Assembly: GCA_035762005.1 (NCBI GenBank)
Contig: DASTQA010000060.1
Coordinates: forward strand, 1 to 64,000
Source: JAIBJN01 sp035762005
GTDB lineage: Bacteria > Actinomycetota > Thermoleophilia > Gaiellales > Gaiellaceae
Reading direction: 5' to 3'
DNA length: 64,000 nucleotides
Made by a program: the position numbers and the translations under genes. Position 1 is the first letter of the stretch. Each line of letters starts with the position of its first letter. The notes below the pieces were generated by a model. The model did not search any database. It was not told the origin of the DNA and saw only the letters and a list, made by a program, of their open reading frames with translations. Positions 1 to 8,125 of the stretch are shown in pieces.

Positions 1-552
1 TGCCGCCAGCACCGACGTTTCGCCCCCTGCTCCGCGCGCCGCCGCGGCGCCGCCGTCGAGCGGGCACTTGTCGTAGGCGCCGGCGACGGGGTTTCCCGTT
101 GCCGGAGCGGCGCACGGGCACACGTCGGCCCGCGAGCCGCCGCCGCCGGACGTCAACGCGCCGGACCCGCCGCCCGAGCCGCCGCCGTCCGAGTCGCCGC
201 CGGAGCCGCCGCCCGAGCCGGAGCCGCCGCCGCCCGAGCCGGACCCGCCGCCGGAGCCCGAGCCACCGCTTCCGCCTCCACCGCTCCCGCCGAGGGAGGG
301 CAGGATGCCGCCGCCTCCGCCGCCGGAGTCGGAATCGCCGCCTCCACCGCCCGAGCCACCGCCCCCGCCGCCCCCGCCGCCGCCGCTCCCGGGCAGCGGA
401 AGGTCGGGCGTCTCGACATCGGGCACCTCGGGGAGCTGCTCGGTCGTCTCCTCCACGTCGGGCACCTGAACGTCCGGCAGCTGCGCTCCCGCTGCCGGCG
501 CGAAGACCGCCCAGAGCCCCGTCAACAGAACGAACGCCGCAAGGTGCCGCAT
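1..552 (-). CDS. Secreted Gly/Ser-rich protein (3' end outside window)
   Basis: An open frame of 184 codons runs from an ATG at 552 to the window edge with no stop, so the C-terminus is missing. Residues 1-23 form a signal peptide (basic MRH, hydrophobic core, cleavage site near AGA/QLPD). Residues 24-50 are acidic and Pro/Val-rich (repeated P-D-V-E type units). Residues about 51-140 are a low-complexity Gly/Ser/Asp linker, followed by a segment with Cys145, Cys147 and Cys163. The architecture suggests an exported protein with a long flexible spacer before a C-terminal domain that is not visible. Divergent from the aminotransferase gene. The Arg-rich open frame on the opposite strand is a by-product of the GGC/TCC repeats. 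Function unknown. Confidence 0.65.
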   Translation of the reverse strand, partial: MRHLAAFVLLTGLWAVFAPAAGAQLPDVQVPDVEETTEQLPEVPDVETPDLPLPGSGGGGGGGGGGSGGGGGDSDSGGGGGGILPSLGGSGGGGSGGSGSGGGSGSGGGGSGSGGGSGGDSDGGGSGGGSGALTSGGGGSRADVCPCAAPATGNPVAGAYDKCPLDGGAAAARGAGGETSVLAA

Positions 553-652
553 GGTGGGAGTACCCCCTGGATTGGCTTCCCGTGCTCCCGCTCTCAGACG
601 TTTTCCGCCTCCGCCCGCGGGTAAACGTCTTCGACCCGGCCTCCTCCGTCAG

Positions 653-658
653 TAGACT
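653..658 (+). promoter_or_regulatory. -10 hexamer TAGACT of a leaderless promoter
   Basis: TAGACT ends 6 bases before the ATG at 665, so transcription would begin at or within a base or two of the start codon. No Shine-Dalgarno sequence fits in that gap. The same geometry recurs at 3701-3706, 42402-42407 and 58894-58899. Confidence 0.55.
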
Positions 659-664
659 CGGCGC

Positions 665-1765
665 ATGACCCCGATCTCCTTCGCCCGGGGCGTCCCGGGC
701 CCCGATCTCCTCCCGATCGCCGAGTTCGGCGAGTGCGCGCAGGCGGCGCTCGCCCGGGACGGCGCGACCGCGCTGAACTACGGCCCGCCGCTCGGATACC
801 CGCCGCTGCGCGAGTGGATCGCGGAGCGGCACGGCGTCCCCGCCGAGCGCGTCATGGTCAGCAACGGCTCCCTGCAGGCCTTCAACTTCATCGCCCGCCA
901 CCACGTCCAGAACGGCGTTCGCTTCTACGTCGAGGCGCCCTGCTACGACCGCTCCCTCCAGATCCTCAGGCGCCTCGGCGCCGACGTGCAGCCGATCCCG
1001 CTCCGCGACGACGGGCTCGACCTCGACGCGCTCGAGCGGGCGCTCGGCGAATGGAGCGGGCCGAGCCTGGTCTACACGATCCCCACCTTCCAGAACCCGA
1101 GCGGGCGGACGCTCAGCGAGGCGAATCGCCACCGCCTCCTCTCGCTCGCCCGCGCCCACGGGGCGACGATCCTCGAGGACGACCCGTACGGCCTCCTTCG
1201 CTTCGCCGGCGAGGGCCTGCCGCGGGTCTTCGAGCTCGCGGGCGGCGAGGGCGTCCTGTTCCTCTCCTCGTTCTCGAAGACCGTCGCGCCGGGGATCCGC
1301 GTCGGCTACGCGATCCTCCCCGAGGAGCTCACGGACGCGATGCAGACGCTCGTCTTCGAGAACTACGTCTCGCCCGTGATGTTCGTCGAGGCGACGCTCC
1401 ACGAGTTCCTCGTACGCGGCCGCTTCGACGCCAACGTCGACGCCGTCAGCGCCGGCCTCCGCCTGCGCCGCGACGCGATGATCACGGCGCTCGCCCGCGA
1501 GATGCCCGACGGCACGACGTGGAACGAGCCGGAGGGGGGCTACTTCCTCTGGGTGGATCTTCCCGACGGGCTGAGCGGCGCGACGCTGCTCGCGCAGGCG
1601 GGCGAGGCCGGCGTCACGTTCGTCAAGGGCGCCGACTTCTTCGTCGCCGGGGGCGGGGAGGGGGCCATGCGGCTCGCCTTCTCCTACGCGACCGCCGAGG
1701 AGATCGACGAAGGCGTCGCGCGGCTCGGGCGTCTCGTCCGGGACGCGCTCTCAGTCGCCGCGTGA
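665..1765 (+). CDS. PLP-dependent aminotransferase, class I/II (LysN/ARO8-like)
   Basis: 366-residue fold-type I aminotransferase, probably transferring an amino group between an L-amino acid and a 2-oxoacid in the cytoplasm. The PLP lysine is Lys205 in SSFSKTVAPGIRVGY; Asn144-Pro145 and the EDDPYG motif (171-176) make the usual cofactor contacts, and an Arg-containing C-terminal small domain follows. It has no MocR-type HTH domain, so it is an enzyme rather than a regulator. The closest familiar group is the 2-aminoadipate/aromatic transaminases (LysN, ARO8 type); the exact substrate is not readable. The stop overlaps the GTG start of the cupin-TPR gene, so the two are translationally coupled. 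Promoter appears leaderless. Confidence 0.85.
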   Translation: MTPISFARGVPGPDLLPIAEFGECAQAALARDGATALNYGPPLGYPPLREWIAERHGVPAERVMVSNGSLQAFNFIARHHVQNGVRFYVEAPCYDRSLQILRRLGADVQPIPLRDDGLDLDALERALGEWSGPSLVYTIPTFQNPSGRTLSEANRHRLLSLARAHGATILEDDPYGLLRFAGEGLPRVFELAGGEGVLFLSSFSKTVAPGIRVGYAILPEELTDAMQTLVFENYVSPVMFVEATLHEFLVRGRFDANVDAVSAGLRLRRDAMITALAREMPDGTTWNEPEGGYFLWVDLPDGLSGATLLAQAGEAGVTFVKGADFFVAGGGEGAMRLAFSYATAEEIDEGVARLGRLVRDALSVAA

Positions 1766-2409
1766 GCCCGGAGGCCTACGAGGTCGCGCGGGTCGACGAG
1801 CTCGAACGCGTCTCCGGCGAGCTCGTCACCGTCCCGGTCCGGATCCCGCTCGGCATCTCCGCCTTCGGGGTGAACGCCTACGAGGCGACCGAGGCCGGCG
1901 GGACCGTCGTCGAGGAGCACGACGAGCTGGGGTCCGGCGCCGGGGGACACGAGGAGCTCTACGTCGTCCTGCGCGGACGCGCCACGTTCACCGTCGCGGG
2001 GGACGAGATCGACGCCCGCGCCGGCACGTTCGTCTTCGTGCGCGACCCGGCCGCCCGGCGAGCCGCAGTCGCGGTCGATGCGGGGACGACCGTCCTCGTC
2101 GTCGGCGGGGTGCCCGGGCAGGCCTTCGAGCCCTCCCCGTGGGAGAGCTGGCTCGAGGCGGGACCGAGCTACCGCGCGCAGGACTACGACGGCGCCGCCC
2201 GCGTCCTCGCGGCGGCGCTCGAGCGCCATCCCGACAACCCGAACGTCCTCTACAACCTCGCGTGCTGCGAGGCCCTCGCCGGCCGGCGGCAGGAAGCGCT
2301 CGCGCACCTCGCCCGCGCGATCGAGGGCGATCCACGCTGTCGCGCCTGGGCGAAGGACGACGACGACCTCGACGCGATCCGCGACGACCCGGCGTTCCCG
2401 GCGGCCTAG
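1762..2409 (+). CDS. Cupin domain protein with C-terminal TPR segment
   Basis: 215 residues from a GTG that overlaps the aminotransferase stop (GTGA). The N-terminal half is a small cupin barrel (HDELGSGAGGHEELYVVL, then a G-containing second motif); the C-terminal third is helical with a tetratricopeptide-like unit (around residues 130-200, NPNVLYNLACCEALAGR). It has a clear paralogue at 44622-45260 with the same domain order. Cupin-TPR proteins of this type are annotated only as hypothetical; a regulatory or small-molecule-binding role is plausible. Coupling to the aminotransferase hints at joint function. Confidence 0.75.
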   Translation: MSPEAYEVARVDELERVSGELVTVPVRIPLGISAFGVNAYEATEAGGTVVEEHDELGSGAGGHEELYVVLRGRATFTVAGDEIDARAGTFVFVRDPAARRAAVAVDAGTTVLVVGGVPGQAFEPSPWESWLEAGPSYRAQDYDGAARVLAAALERHPDNPNVLYNLACCEALAGRRQEALAHLARAIEGDPRCRAWAKDDDDLDAIRDDPAFPAA

Positions 2410-2582
2410 GCCGCGGCGTGCTCCCGGACCGGCTGGCGGGCGACGAGGCGCGCCTGCTCCGGCGGCCGCAGTCGCGTGGCCCGCGCGGCGCGGAACGTCG
2501 GGCACGGCCCGTCCGTGAGCGCGCACAGGCTCTGCTCGCGAAAATAGCAGTCTTTGCAGGTAATTCGTTGCCTCTTCGCCAT
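2406..2582 (-). CDS. Small Cys-rich protein
   Basis: 58 residues from ATG 2582 (MAKRQRITCKDCYF). Four cysteines are spaced C-x2-C-x7-C-x6-C within residues 9-26, a compact zinc- or iron-sulfur-binding knuckle, followed by a basic tail. The stop overlaps the end of the convergent cupin-TPR gene by four bases. A longer frame upstream of ATG 2582 is open but has no support. Function unknown; nucleic-acid or metal binding is an inference from the cysteines and basic charge. Confidence 0.6.
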   Translation of the reverse strand: MAKRQRITCKDCYFREQSLCALTDGPCPTFRAARATRLRPPEQARLVARQPVREHAAA

Positions 2583-2695
2583 GGGGACCGGGGTCGTCCA
2601 TCTTAGGGTGGCTCGGCCCGGCGGGTAAGCGTTGCCGCCAGGAAAAACACGCAATTTCCGCGAGGTTCCCGCGGCTCGTTGCCCGCCCCGAAAAC

Positions 2696-3694
2696 CTACT
2701 GTGCCGCCAGCGCTGCCAACGCCTCGTCGAAATCGGAGACGGCCACGATCTCGAGGCCGCCGGCGGCCTCACGTGCCTCCGCGGCGTTGCGGTCGGGCAC
2801 GAGGAAGACGTCGGCGCCCGCCTCGCGCGCCCCGATCGCCTTCTGGCTCACGCCCCCGATGGCGAGGACATCCCCCTCGAGGGTCAACTCCCCAGTCGCG
2901 ACGACGACGCGTCCCCGGTCGACGTCCTCGCCGAGCTCGTCCACGATGTCGAGCGCGAAGGCCAGCCCGGCGGAGGGGCCGCCGATCGAGCCGGCGTCGA
3001 TCTCGATGTCGAGCGGGAACTCGAAGTCCTCGGCGTCGCGAACCTGGACGCCGACGACGGCACGGCCGGGCTCGTCCGCCGATTCGCGGGTCGGCAGCGT
3101 GAGGTCGAGCGTCTCCCCCTCCCGCTCGACCGTCAGCGAGGCACGCTGGCCCGGCTCGACGTCGGCGAACGCGCGCCGGAGGTCGGCCGTGGAAGTCACG
3201 TCCTCGCCCTCGGCCCGGACGACCAGGTCACCGACCTCCAGCTCGTCCTCGGCGGGGGCGCCGGGCTGGACGAGCACCACCTCCGCGCCGGCGGGGCGCA
3301 CCTCGACCTCCCGGCCGAGCCAGCGGAGCGCCACGGTGACGGCGATGAGCTGCGAGCGGGACATCGCGTTCAGGCTCGTGCGCCGGCGCTGCGTGTCGCT
3401 CACGCCCGCCGGGTTGATGACGTGCTCCGGCACGAGGTCCGCGCCCTCGTGGACGCCCGGGAAGAGACGCTCGAAGAGGTTCGCCCGCCCGACGCGCACG
3501 TCCACCATGTAGATCCCCGAGCCGTCGTCGGCGCCCGGCTCCTCGCCCGGGATCGCGACGAGCGGGTCCGTCGGACGCGCCCGGTCGGGGAGGACGAGGT
3601 AGTGGCTCGAGGGGACGTAGGTGAGGACGAGGGCGGCGCCGGCGAGCACGACGAGCGTGAGGAGGACGAGGCGAAGCGCGCGACTTCGGAGCAC
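2696..3694 (-). CDS. YlbL-type membrane PDZ-Lon (S16) protease
   Basis: 332 residues from GTG 3694, chosen because a TACGAT -10 element lies 6 bases upstream and the N-terminal transmembrane helix (residues 6-26) then starts correctly. A PDZ domain spans about 130-205 (VLVQPGAPAEDELEVGD). The C-terminal Lon-type proteolytic domain has the Ser-Lys dyad: Ser241 in GGPSAG and Lys285 in GGVSQKAIGA. There is no AAA+ domain, so this is the small membrane-tethered family (YlbL in Bacillus, Rv3194c-like in mycobacteria), which cleaves proteins at the outer face of the membrane. It follows mdh on the same strand with a 35-base gap. Confidence 0.88.
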   Translation of the reverse strand: MLRSRALRLVLLTLVVLAGAALVLTYVPSSHYLVLPDRARPTDPLVAIPGEEPGADDGSGIYMVDVRVGRANLFERLFPGVHEGADLVPEHVINPAGVSDTQRRRTSLNAMSRSQLIAVTVALRWLGREVEVRPAGAEVVLVQPGAPAEDELEVGDLVVRAEGEDVTSTADLRRAFADVEPGQRASLTVEREGETLDLTLPTRESADEPGRAVVGVQVRDAEDFEFPLDIEIDAGSIGGPSAGLAFALDIVDELGEDVDRGRVVVATGELTLEGDVLAIGGVSQKAIGAREAGADVFLVPDRNAAEAREAAGGLEIVAVSDFDEALAALAAQ

Positions 3695-3700
3695 GGAGCG

Positions 3701-3706
3701 ATCGTA
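3701..3706 (-). promoter_or_regulatory. -10 hexamer TACGAT of a leaderless promoter
   Basis: On the minus strand TACGAT is followed by six bases and then the GTG start at 3694. It lies in the short gap between mdh and the protease gene, so the protease may have its own leaderless transcript. Confidence 0.5.
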
Positions 3707-3729
3707 GCCCCGGCCCGGCGGTGCGGGCG

Positions 3730-4653
3730 CTAGGTCGTGAGGACGGAGACGACGTCGCGCACGGCCGCCGCCGACTCGTCGAGGGCGGCGTGCTCGGCGT
3801 CCGTGAGCTCGAGCTCGACGACCTCCTCGACCCCGCCGGCGCCGAGCTTCACGGGGACGCCCATGTAGAGGTCGTCGATGCCGTACTCGCCCTCGAGCAG
3901 GGCCGTGCACGGGAGCACGCGCTTCTGGTCGAGCAGGACGGCGTCGACCATCTGCGCGACGGCCGCCCCCGGCGCGTACCAGGCCGACGTGCCGAGGAGC
4001 TCGACGACCTCGCCGCCGCCCTTGCGCGTCCGCTCGACCATCGCCTCGATCCTCTCGCCCGCGACGAGCTTCGTGAGCGGGACGCCGCCGACCGTCGCCG
4101 CCGAGACGACGGGAACCATCTGGTCTCCGTGCCCGCCCAGGACCATGGCGGTGACGTCCTTCGCCGAGGCCCCCGTCTCCCAGGCGATGAACGTCCGGAA
4201 GCGCGCCGTGTCGAGGATGCCCGCCATGCCGAAGACGCGCTCGCGCGGCCAGCCGGAGACGTTCCGGGCGACGTGGCACATGGCGTCGAGCGGGTTCGAG
4301 ACGACGACGAGGATCGCGTCGGGCGAGCGCTCGACGGCCTCGCGCGTGACCGAGCCGACGATCTGCTCGTTCGTCGTCACGAGGTCGTCGCGGCTCATCC
4401 CGGGCTTGCGCGGCAGCCCGGCGGTGACGACGACGACGTCGGAGCCCGCCGTCTCCTCGTAGCCGTTCGACCCGGTGAGCGCCGGCTCGTAGCCGAGCAC
4501 CGGGCCCGCCTCGTTCAGGTCGAGCGCCTTGCCCTGCGGCAGGCCCTCCTTGATGTCGACGAGGACGACGTCCGCGTGGTCGCGCCGGGCGAGCTCCTGC
4601 GCGGCCGTGGCCCCGACGTTGCCCGCTCCCACCACGGTCACCTTCCGCCTCAC
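3730..4653 (-). CDS. mdh: Malate dehydrogenase
   Basis: 307-residue NAD-dependent LDH/MDH-like enzyme oxidising malate to oxaloacetate in the TCA cycle. Rossmann motif GAGNVG at 9-14; Asp33 ends strand beta-2 and selects NAD. Substrate arginines Arg82, Arg88 and Arg151 and the Asp148/His175 catalytic pair (ILDTAR, GGHGDQMVP) are present; Arg at position 82 (PRKPGMSR) favours malate over lactate. The start overlaps the stop of the isocitrate dehydrogenase gene (ATGA), so the two are co-translated. Confidence 0.93.
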   Translation of the reverse strand: MRRKVTVVGAGNVGATAAQELARRDHADVVLVDIKEGLPQGKALDLNEAGPVLGYEPALTGSNGYEETAGSDVVVVTAGLPRKPGMSRDDLVTTNEQIVGSVTREAVERSPDAILVVVSNPLDAMCHVARNVSGWPRERVFGMAGILDTARFRTFIAWETGASAKDVTAMVLGGHGDQMVPVVSAATVGGVPLTKLVAGERIEAMVERTRKGGGEVVELLGTSAWYAPGAAVAQMVDAVLLDQKRVLPCTALLEGEYGIDDLYMGVPVKLGAGGVEEVVELELTDAEHAALDESAAAVRDVVSVLTT

Positions 4654-5741
4654 ACGCGCACGCCCATCCGGTCGATGACGGCGTCGGCGACCTGGCTCGT
4701 CCCCACGGCCGTCGGGTCGTCCCGCGCCGGCTTCATGTCGTACGTGACGGAGGCTCCCTCGGCGATCACGGCCGCGATCGCGCCCTCGAGCCGGTCGGCG
4801 GCGGCGCGCTCCTCGAGGTGGCGGAGCATCATCACGCCCGAGAGCATCATCGCCATCGGGTTCACGCGATTCTGCCCCGTGTACTTCGGCGCCGAGCCGT
4901 GCGTGGGCTCGAAGACGGCCGCCCGCGTGCCGAAGTTGCCCCCGGGCGCGAGCCCGAGGCCGCCGACGAGGCCGGCGCAGAGGTCGGAGACGATGTCGCC
5001 GTAGAGGTTCGGGCAGACGAGGACGTCGTACTCCTCGGGCCGCTGCACGAGCTGCATGCAGAGGTTGTCGACGATGCGGTCATCGAACTCGACGTCCTCG
5101 TTCTCGGCGGCGACCTCGCGCGCCACGCGGAGGAAGAGGCCGTCCGTGAACTTCATGATGTTCGCCTTGTGGACGGCCGTGACCTTGCGGCGCCCGTTGC
5201 GGCGCGCGTAGTCGAAGGCGAACTCGACGATCCGCCGCGTCCCGGTCACGGAGATCGGCTTGAGGGAGATTCCCGAGTCCTCGCGGATCGGGGGGTAGCC
5301 GTGCCGTTCGAGCCAGGCGAGGAGCTCGGCGGCGTCCTCCGTCCCCTCCTCGAGCTCGATCCCCGCGTAGAGGTCTTCCGTGTTCTCACGGACGAGGACG
5401 AGGTCGACGGCGTCGTAGCGCGAGCGCACGCCGGGGTAGCTCTTGCACGGCCGGACCTGCCCGTAGAGGTCGAGGCTCTTGCGAAGCGCGACGTTGACCG
5501 AGCGGAACCCCGTGCCGACGGGGGTCGTGATCGGCCCCTTGATCGCCACGCCGTTTCGCTCGATGGACTCGAGCACGTGCTCGGGCAGGGGGTTCCCGCC
5601 GTGGAGGTCCATCACGTCCGCGCCGGCCTGCTGGACGTCCCACTCGAGCTCGACCCCGGTCGCATCGAGGACGCGGCGGGTCGCCTCGGCGATCTCGGGC
5701 CCCGTCCCGTCGCCGGGGATGAGCGTGACGCGGTAGGCCAT
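4650..5741 (-). CDS. NAD-type isocitrate dehydrogenase
   Basis: 363 residues of the isocitrate/isopropylmalate dehydrogenase family. The phosphate-loop signature RSVNVALRKSLDLY (Ser81, Asn83, Arg87) with Arg98 matches short NAD-dependent isocitrate dehydrogenases rather than LeuB. Tyr125 (EDLYAG), the Lys of VHKANIMK and the Asp-rich NLYGDIVSD motif supply catalysis and Mg binding. It makes 2-oxoglutarate and CO2. Neighbours mdh (coupled) and divergent citrate synthase support the TCA assignment over leucine or homoisocitrate pathways. A TAGAGT -10 (5751-5756, minus) ends nine bases before the ATG. Confidence 0.87.
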   Translation of the reverse strand: MAYRVTLIPGDGTGPEIAEATRRVLDATGVELEWDVQQAGADVMDLHGGNPLPEHVLESIERNGVAIKGPITTPVGTGFRSVNVALRKSLDLYGQVRPCKSYPGVRSRYDAVDLVLVRENTEDLYAGIELEEGTEDAAELLAWLERHGYPPIREDSGISLKPISVTGTRRIVEFAFDYARRNGRRKVTAVHKANIMKFTDGLFLRVAREVAAENEDVEFDDRIVDNLCMQLVQRPEEYDVLVCPNLYGDIVSDLCAGLVGGLGLAPGGNFGTRAAVFEPTHGSAPKYTGQNRVNPMAMMLSGVMMLRHLEERAAADRLEGAIAAVIAEGASVTYDMKPARDDPTAVGTSQVADAVIDRMGVRV

Positions 5742-5783
5742 TCTGCGGGGACTCTAGCGAGGCTCGGCGCGCACAGGTCCGGA

Positions 5784-5789
5784 TAGATT
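5784..5789 (+). promoter_or_regulatory. -10 hexamer TAGATT before citrate synthase
   Basis: TAGATT ends seven bases before GTG 5797. This supports GTG 5797 as the start of citrate synthase on a leaderless mRNA, in preference to the in-frame TTG at 5788 that lies inside the hexamer. Confidence 0.5.
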
Positions 5790-5796
5790 GCAGGCC

Positions 5797-6879
5797 GTGA
5801 ACGAGTTTCGGCCAGGACTCGAGGGGGTCATCGCGTTCGAGACGGAGATCGCCGAGCCCGACCGCGAGGGGGGCGCCCTCCGCTACCGCGGCGTCGACAT
5901 CGAGGAGCTCGTCGGCCGTGTCCCGTACGAGAAGGTCTGGGGCCTTCTCGTCGACGAGAGCCTCGACCCGGGGATGCCGGAGCCCGAGCCCTACGAGCCG
6001 AAGAGCTTGACCGGCAACGCGCCGTCCGACCTCCAGGCCGAGACTGCCCGGCTCTCGAGCGAGTGGAGCCTGCGCAAGCTCGTCGACGTCGACGAGGGCG
6101 CCGTGCGGGACGACCTCGCGCGGCTCTCGGCCCAGATGATGTCGATCGTCGCCAAGTCGGCGGCCGTCCACGACGGGCTGCAGCCGGCGCCCGACGACGT
6201 CGTCGAGCGAGGGGAGACGGCGGCCGAGAAGTTCCTCCTCCGCTGGCGCGGCGAAGCCGATCCCGACCACGTGAAGGCGATCGACACGTACTGGATCTGC
6301 ACGGCCGAGCACGGGCTGAACGCGTCGACGTTCACGGCCCGGATCACCGCCTCGACCGGCGCCGACGCCGGCGCCGCCATGTCCGCGGCCGTCGGCGCGC
6401 TCTCCGGCCCGCTCCACGGCGGCGCGCCCGCGCGCGTGCTCCCGATGCTCGACGAGGTGGCGGCGACGGGCGATCCCGAGGCGTACGTGCGGGAGCTCCT
6501 CGACCATCGCGGGCGGATCATGGGCTTCGGCCACCGCGTCTACCGGGCCGAGGATCCCCGCTCGCGCATCCTTAAGCGGACGGCGAAGGAGCTCGGCTCG
6601 CCTCGCTTCGAGGTCGCCGAGGCGCTCGAGGAGGCCGCGCTCGCCGCACTGCACGAGCGCAAGCCGGACTACGTGATCGCGACGAACGTCGAGTTCTACT
6701 CGGCCGTCGTCCTCGACGTCGCCGACGTGCCCCCCGAGCTGACGCCGGCCATGTTCGCGACGGCGCGGGTCGCCGGCTGGTCGGCGCACGTCCTCGAGGA
6801 GAAGCGCACCGGTCGGCTCATCCGCCCCTCGGCGCGGTACGTCGGGCCGGCCTCCCGCTCGATCGCCTCCGTTGGCTAG
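5797..6879 (+). CDS. Citrate synthase
   Basis: 360 residues from GTG 5797. It condenses oxaloacetate and acetyl-CoA. The N-terminus FRPGLEGVIAFETEIAEPD and RYRGVDIEELV is typical of the short (type I, dimeric) bacterial/archaeal enzymes. Catalytic His residues lie in AEHGLNASTF and in GFGHRVYRAEDPR, and the Asp/Phe region FYSAVVLD follows. The gene is divergent from isocitrate dehydrogenase across about 55 bases, forming a compact TCA block. 2-Methylcitrate synthase is an alternative because the families are very close, but the neighbours favour citrate synthase. Confidence 0.87.
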   Translation: MNEFRPGLEGVIAFETEIAEPDREGGALRYRGVDIEELVGRVPYEKVWGLLVDESLDPGMPEPEPYEPKSLTGNAPSDLQAETARLSSEWSLRKLVDVDEGAVRDDLARLSAQMMSIVAKSAAVHDGLQPAPDDVVERGETAAEKFLLRWRGEADPDHVKAIDTYWICTAEHGLNASTFTARITASTGADAGAAMSAAVGALSGPLHGGAPARVLPMLDEVAATGDPEAYVRELLDHRGRIMGFGHRVYRAEDPRSRILKRTAKELGSPRFEVAEALEEAALAALHERKPDYVIATNVEFYSAVVLDVADVPPELTPAMFATARVAGWSAHVLEEKRTGRLIRPSARYVGPASRSIASVG

Positions 6880-7360
6880 CCTCGCCGAGGCCGTCGCCCG
6901 CGCCGCCGAGGTGAGCGACGAGCGGGCGCTCGCCGATCTGCGGCGCGAGGTGGAGGACGACCTCGAGGCGGCCGCGCGCAGCCGCGACTACCGCGAGCGG
7001 GCGCTCGCGTACCGGGCGATCGGCCAGCTGCGCTTCAACCAGAAGACGGAGCTCCTGCGGCGGGGGCTCGAGGACACGAGCCCGGCGGCGCGGGGGTCGG
7101 CGCTCCTCTCGCTCGAGCTGCTCTCGCGCTCGCATCCGGGGCTCGTCAACGCCGTCCGGCCGACGCTGCACACGCTCGTCAACGCCGATCCGAACGCGGC
7201 CGTTCGCCGGCTCGCCGTCCTCAACCTCAAGAACGGCTCGCCCCAGGCGGACACGATCACGCTGCTCGCCCACCTGGAGCGGGAGGCGGAGGAGAAGGAC
7301 CTGCGCGCGGCGGCGGGCGCGGTGCACCAGGCCCTCAGGAAGAAGGCCTCGGCGCGCTAG
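6872..7360 (+). CDS. HEAT-repeat-like protein
   Basis: 162 residues, all helical, starting at a TTG that overlaps the citrate synthase stop by eight bases. Segments around residues 45-75, 75-105 and 105-130 (RALAYRAIGQLRFN, ARGSALLSLELLS, AVRRLAVLNLKNGSP) read as HEAT/Armadillo-type repeats, a protein-protein scaffold. No catalytic residues are visible. Its coupling to citrate synthase is clear; the reason for it is not. Confidence 0.65.
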   Translation: MASLAEAVARAAEVSDERALADLRREVEDDLEAAARSRDYRERALAYRAIGQLRFNQKTELLRRGLEDTSPAARGSALLSLELLSRSHPGLVNAVRPTLHTLVNADPNAAVRRLAVLNLKNGSPQADTITLLAHLEREAEEKDLRAAAGAVHQALRKKASAR

Positions 7361-7380
7361 GCGGTGTCCTTGACGCCCTG

Positions 7381-7423
7381 GCTTCAGTTTGTAAAGCTTC
7401 TTCGCTTCAAGAACTGAAGCGAA
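7381..7423 (+). promoter_or_regulatory. Two mutually exclusive stem-loops before carbonic anhydrase
   Basis: GCTTCAGTT (7381-7389) is complementary to AACTGAAGC (7412-7420). TTCGCTTCA (7401-7409) is complementary to TGAAGCGAA (7415-7423) with a five-base loop. The second arms overlap, so only one stem can form. The ribosome site GGGGGG (7425-7430) and TTG start (7437) follow directly. It could be a translational switch, or a terminator for the upstream genes, although no U-run follows. Confidence 0.4.
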
Positions 7424-7436
7424 AGGGGGGAAACCA

Positions 7437-7952
7437 TTGCCCGAGCGCGACGCCCTTGCGAGCGCGAACGCAGCCTACGCCGAGTCCTTCGCCGCGGGCG
7501 ACCTGCCCAGGCCGCCCGCCAGAGGGCTCGCCGTCGTCACCTGCATGGACGCGAGGCTCGATCCGGCCCGCATCTGCGGCCTCGAGCCAGGCGACGCCCA
7601 CGTCATCCGCAACGCGGGCGGCCTCGTGACCGAGGACGCCCTCCGCTCGCTCGTCATCTCACACTGGCTCCTCGGCACCCGGGAGGTGGCCGTGATCGCC
7701 CACACCGACTGCGGCATGCTCACGTTCGCGAACGACGACCTGCGCCGCAAGCTCGCGGAGGAAATGGGCGCGGACGCCTCCGACGTCGACTTCCGCCCCT
7801 TCCGGGACCTCGAGGCGAGCGTGCGGGAGAGCCTGCGGACCGTCCGCGACTCCCGGCTCCTTCCCGACTCGCTCGAGGTGAGCGGCTGGATCTACGACGT
7901 CCACAGCGGGCGGCTGGCCGGCGTGTCCGAGCCGGCCGGGGTCCGCGACTAG
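7437..7952 (+). CDS. Beta-class carbonic anhydrase
   Basis: 171 residues from TTG 7437, preceded by a GGGGGG ribosome site. Zinc ligands Cys36, His89 and Cys92 (VVTCMDARLD, IAHTDCGM) and the Asp38-Arg40 dyad are intact. The short length and CMDAR signature fit the clade D beta enzymes such as mycobacterial Rv1284. It interconverts CO2 and bicarbonate in the cytoplasm, useful beside carboxylating/decarboxylating TCA steps. The stop overlaps the convergent zinc-ribbon gene by four bases. Confidence 0.9.
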   Translation: MPERDALASANAAYAESFAAGDLPRPPARGLAVVTCMDARLDPARICGLEPGDAHVIRNAGGLVTEDALRSLVISHWLLGTREVAVIAHTDCGMLTFANDDLRRKLAEEMGADASDVDFRPFRDLEASVRESLRTVRDSRLLPDSLEVSGWIYDVHSGRLAGVSEPAGVRD

Positions 7953-8119
7953 CGCCGGCAGCCGCAGAGCCCGCGGCGCCGGACGATGCCGCAGGCGGGG
8001 CAGCGGCCCTCCTTGCGGCTCTCGAGCACGTTGTAGCGCTGGCCGAGCCAGACGAGGACCATGCCGAGCCCGCTGCCGAGGGCGAGCGGCCCGAGGACGT
8101 TGGGGTCGACCGTTTCCAT
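7949..8119 (-). CDS. Small membrane protein with C-terminal zinc ribbon
   Basis: 56 residues from ATG 8117-8119. Residues 8-27 are a hydrophobic helix (NVLGPLALGSGLGMVLVWLG); the tail holds CPAC at 40-43 and CGC at 52-54 surrounded by arginines, a half zinc-ribbon layout. It begins six bases after the stop of the xerD-like gene and so is the last gene of the recombinase operon. The frame has no internal alternatives and the hydrophobic/Cys pattern supports a real protein. Function unknown. Confidence 0.5.
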   Translation of the reverse strand: METVDPNVLGPLALGSGLGMVLVWLGQRYNVLESRKEGRCPACGIVRRRGLCGCRR

Positions 8120-8125
8120 GACTCC

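Noticed and set aside
99..668. Arg-rich plus-strand open frame opposite the Gly/Ser protein
   Set aside because: Its composition is a by-product of GGC/TCC repeats read on the other strand; the minus frame has a proper signal peptide.
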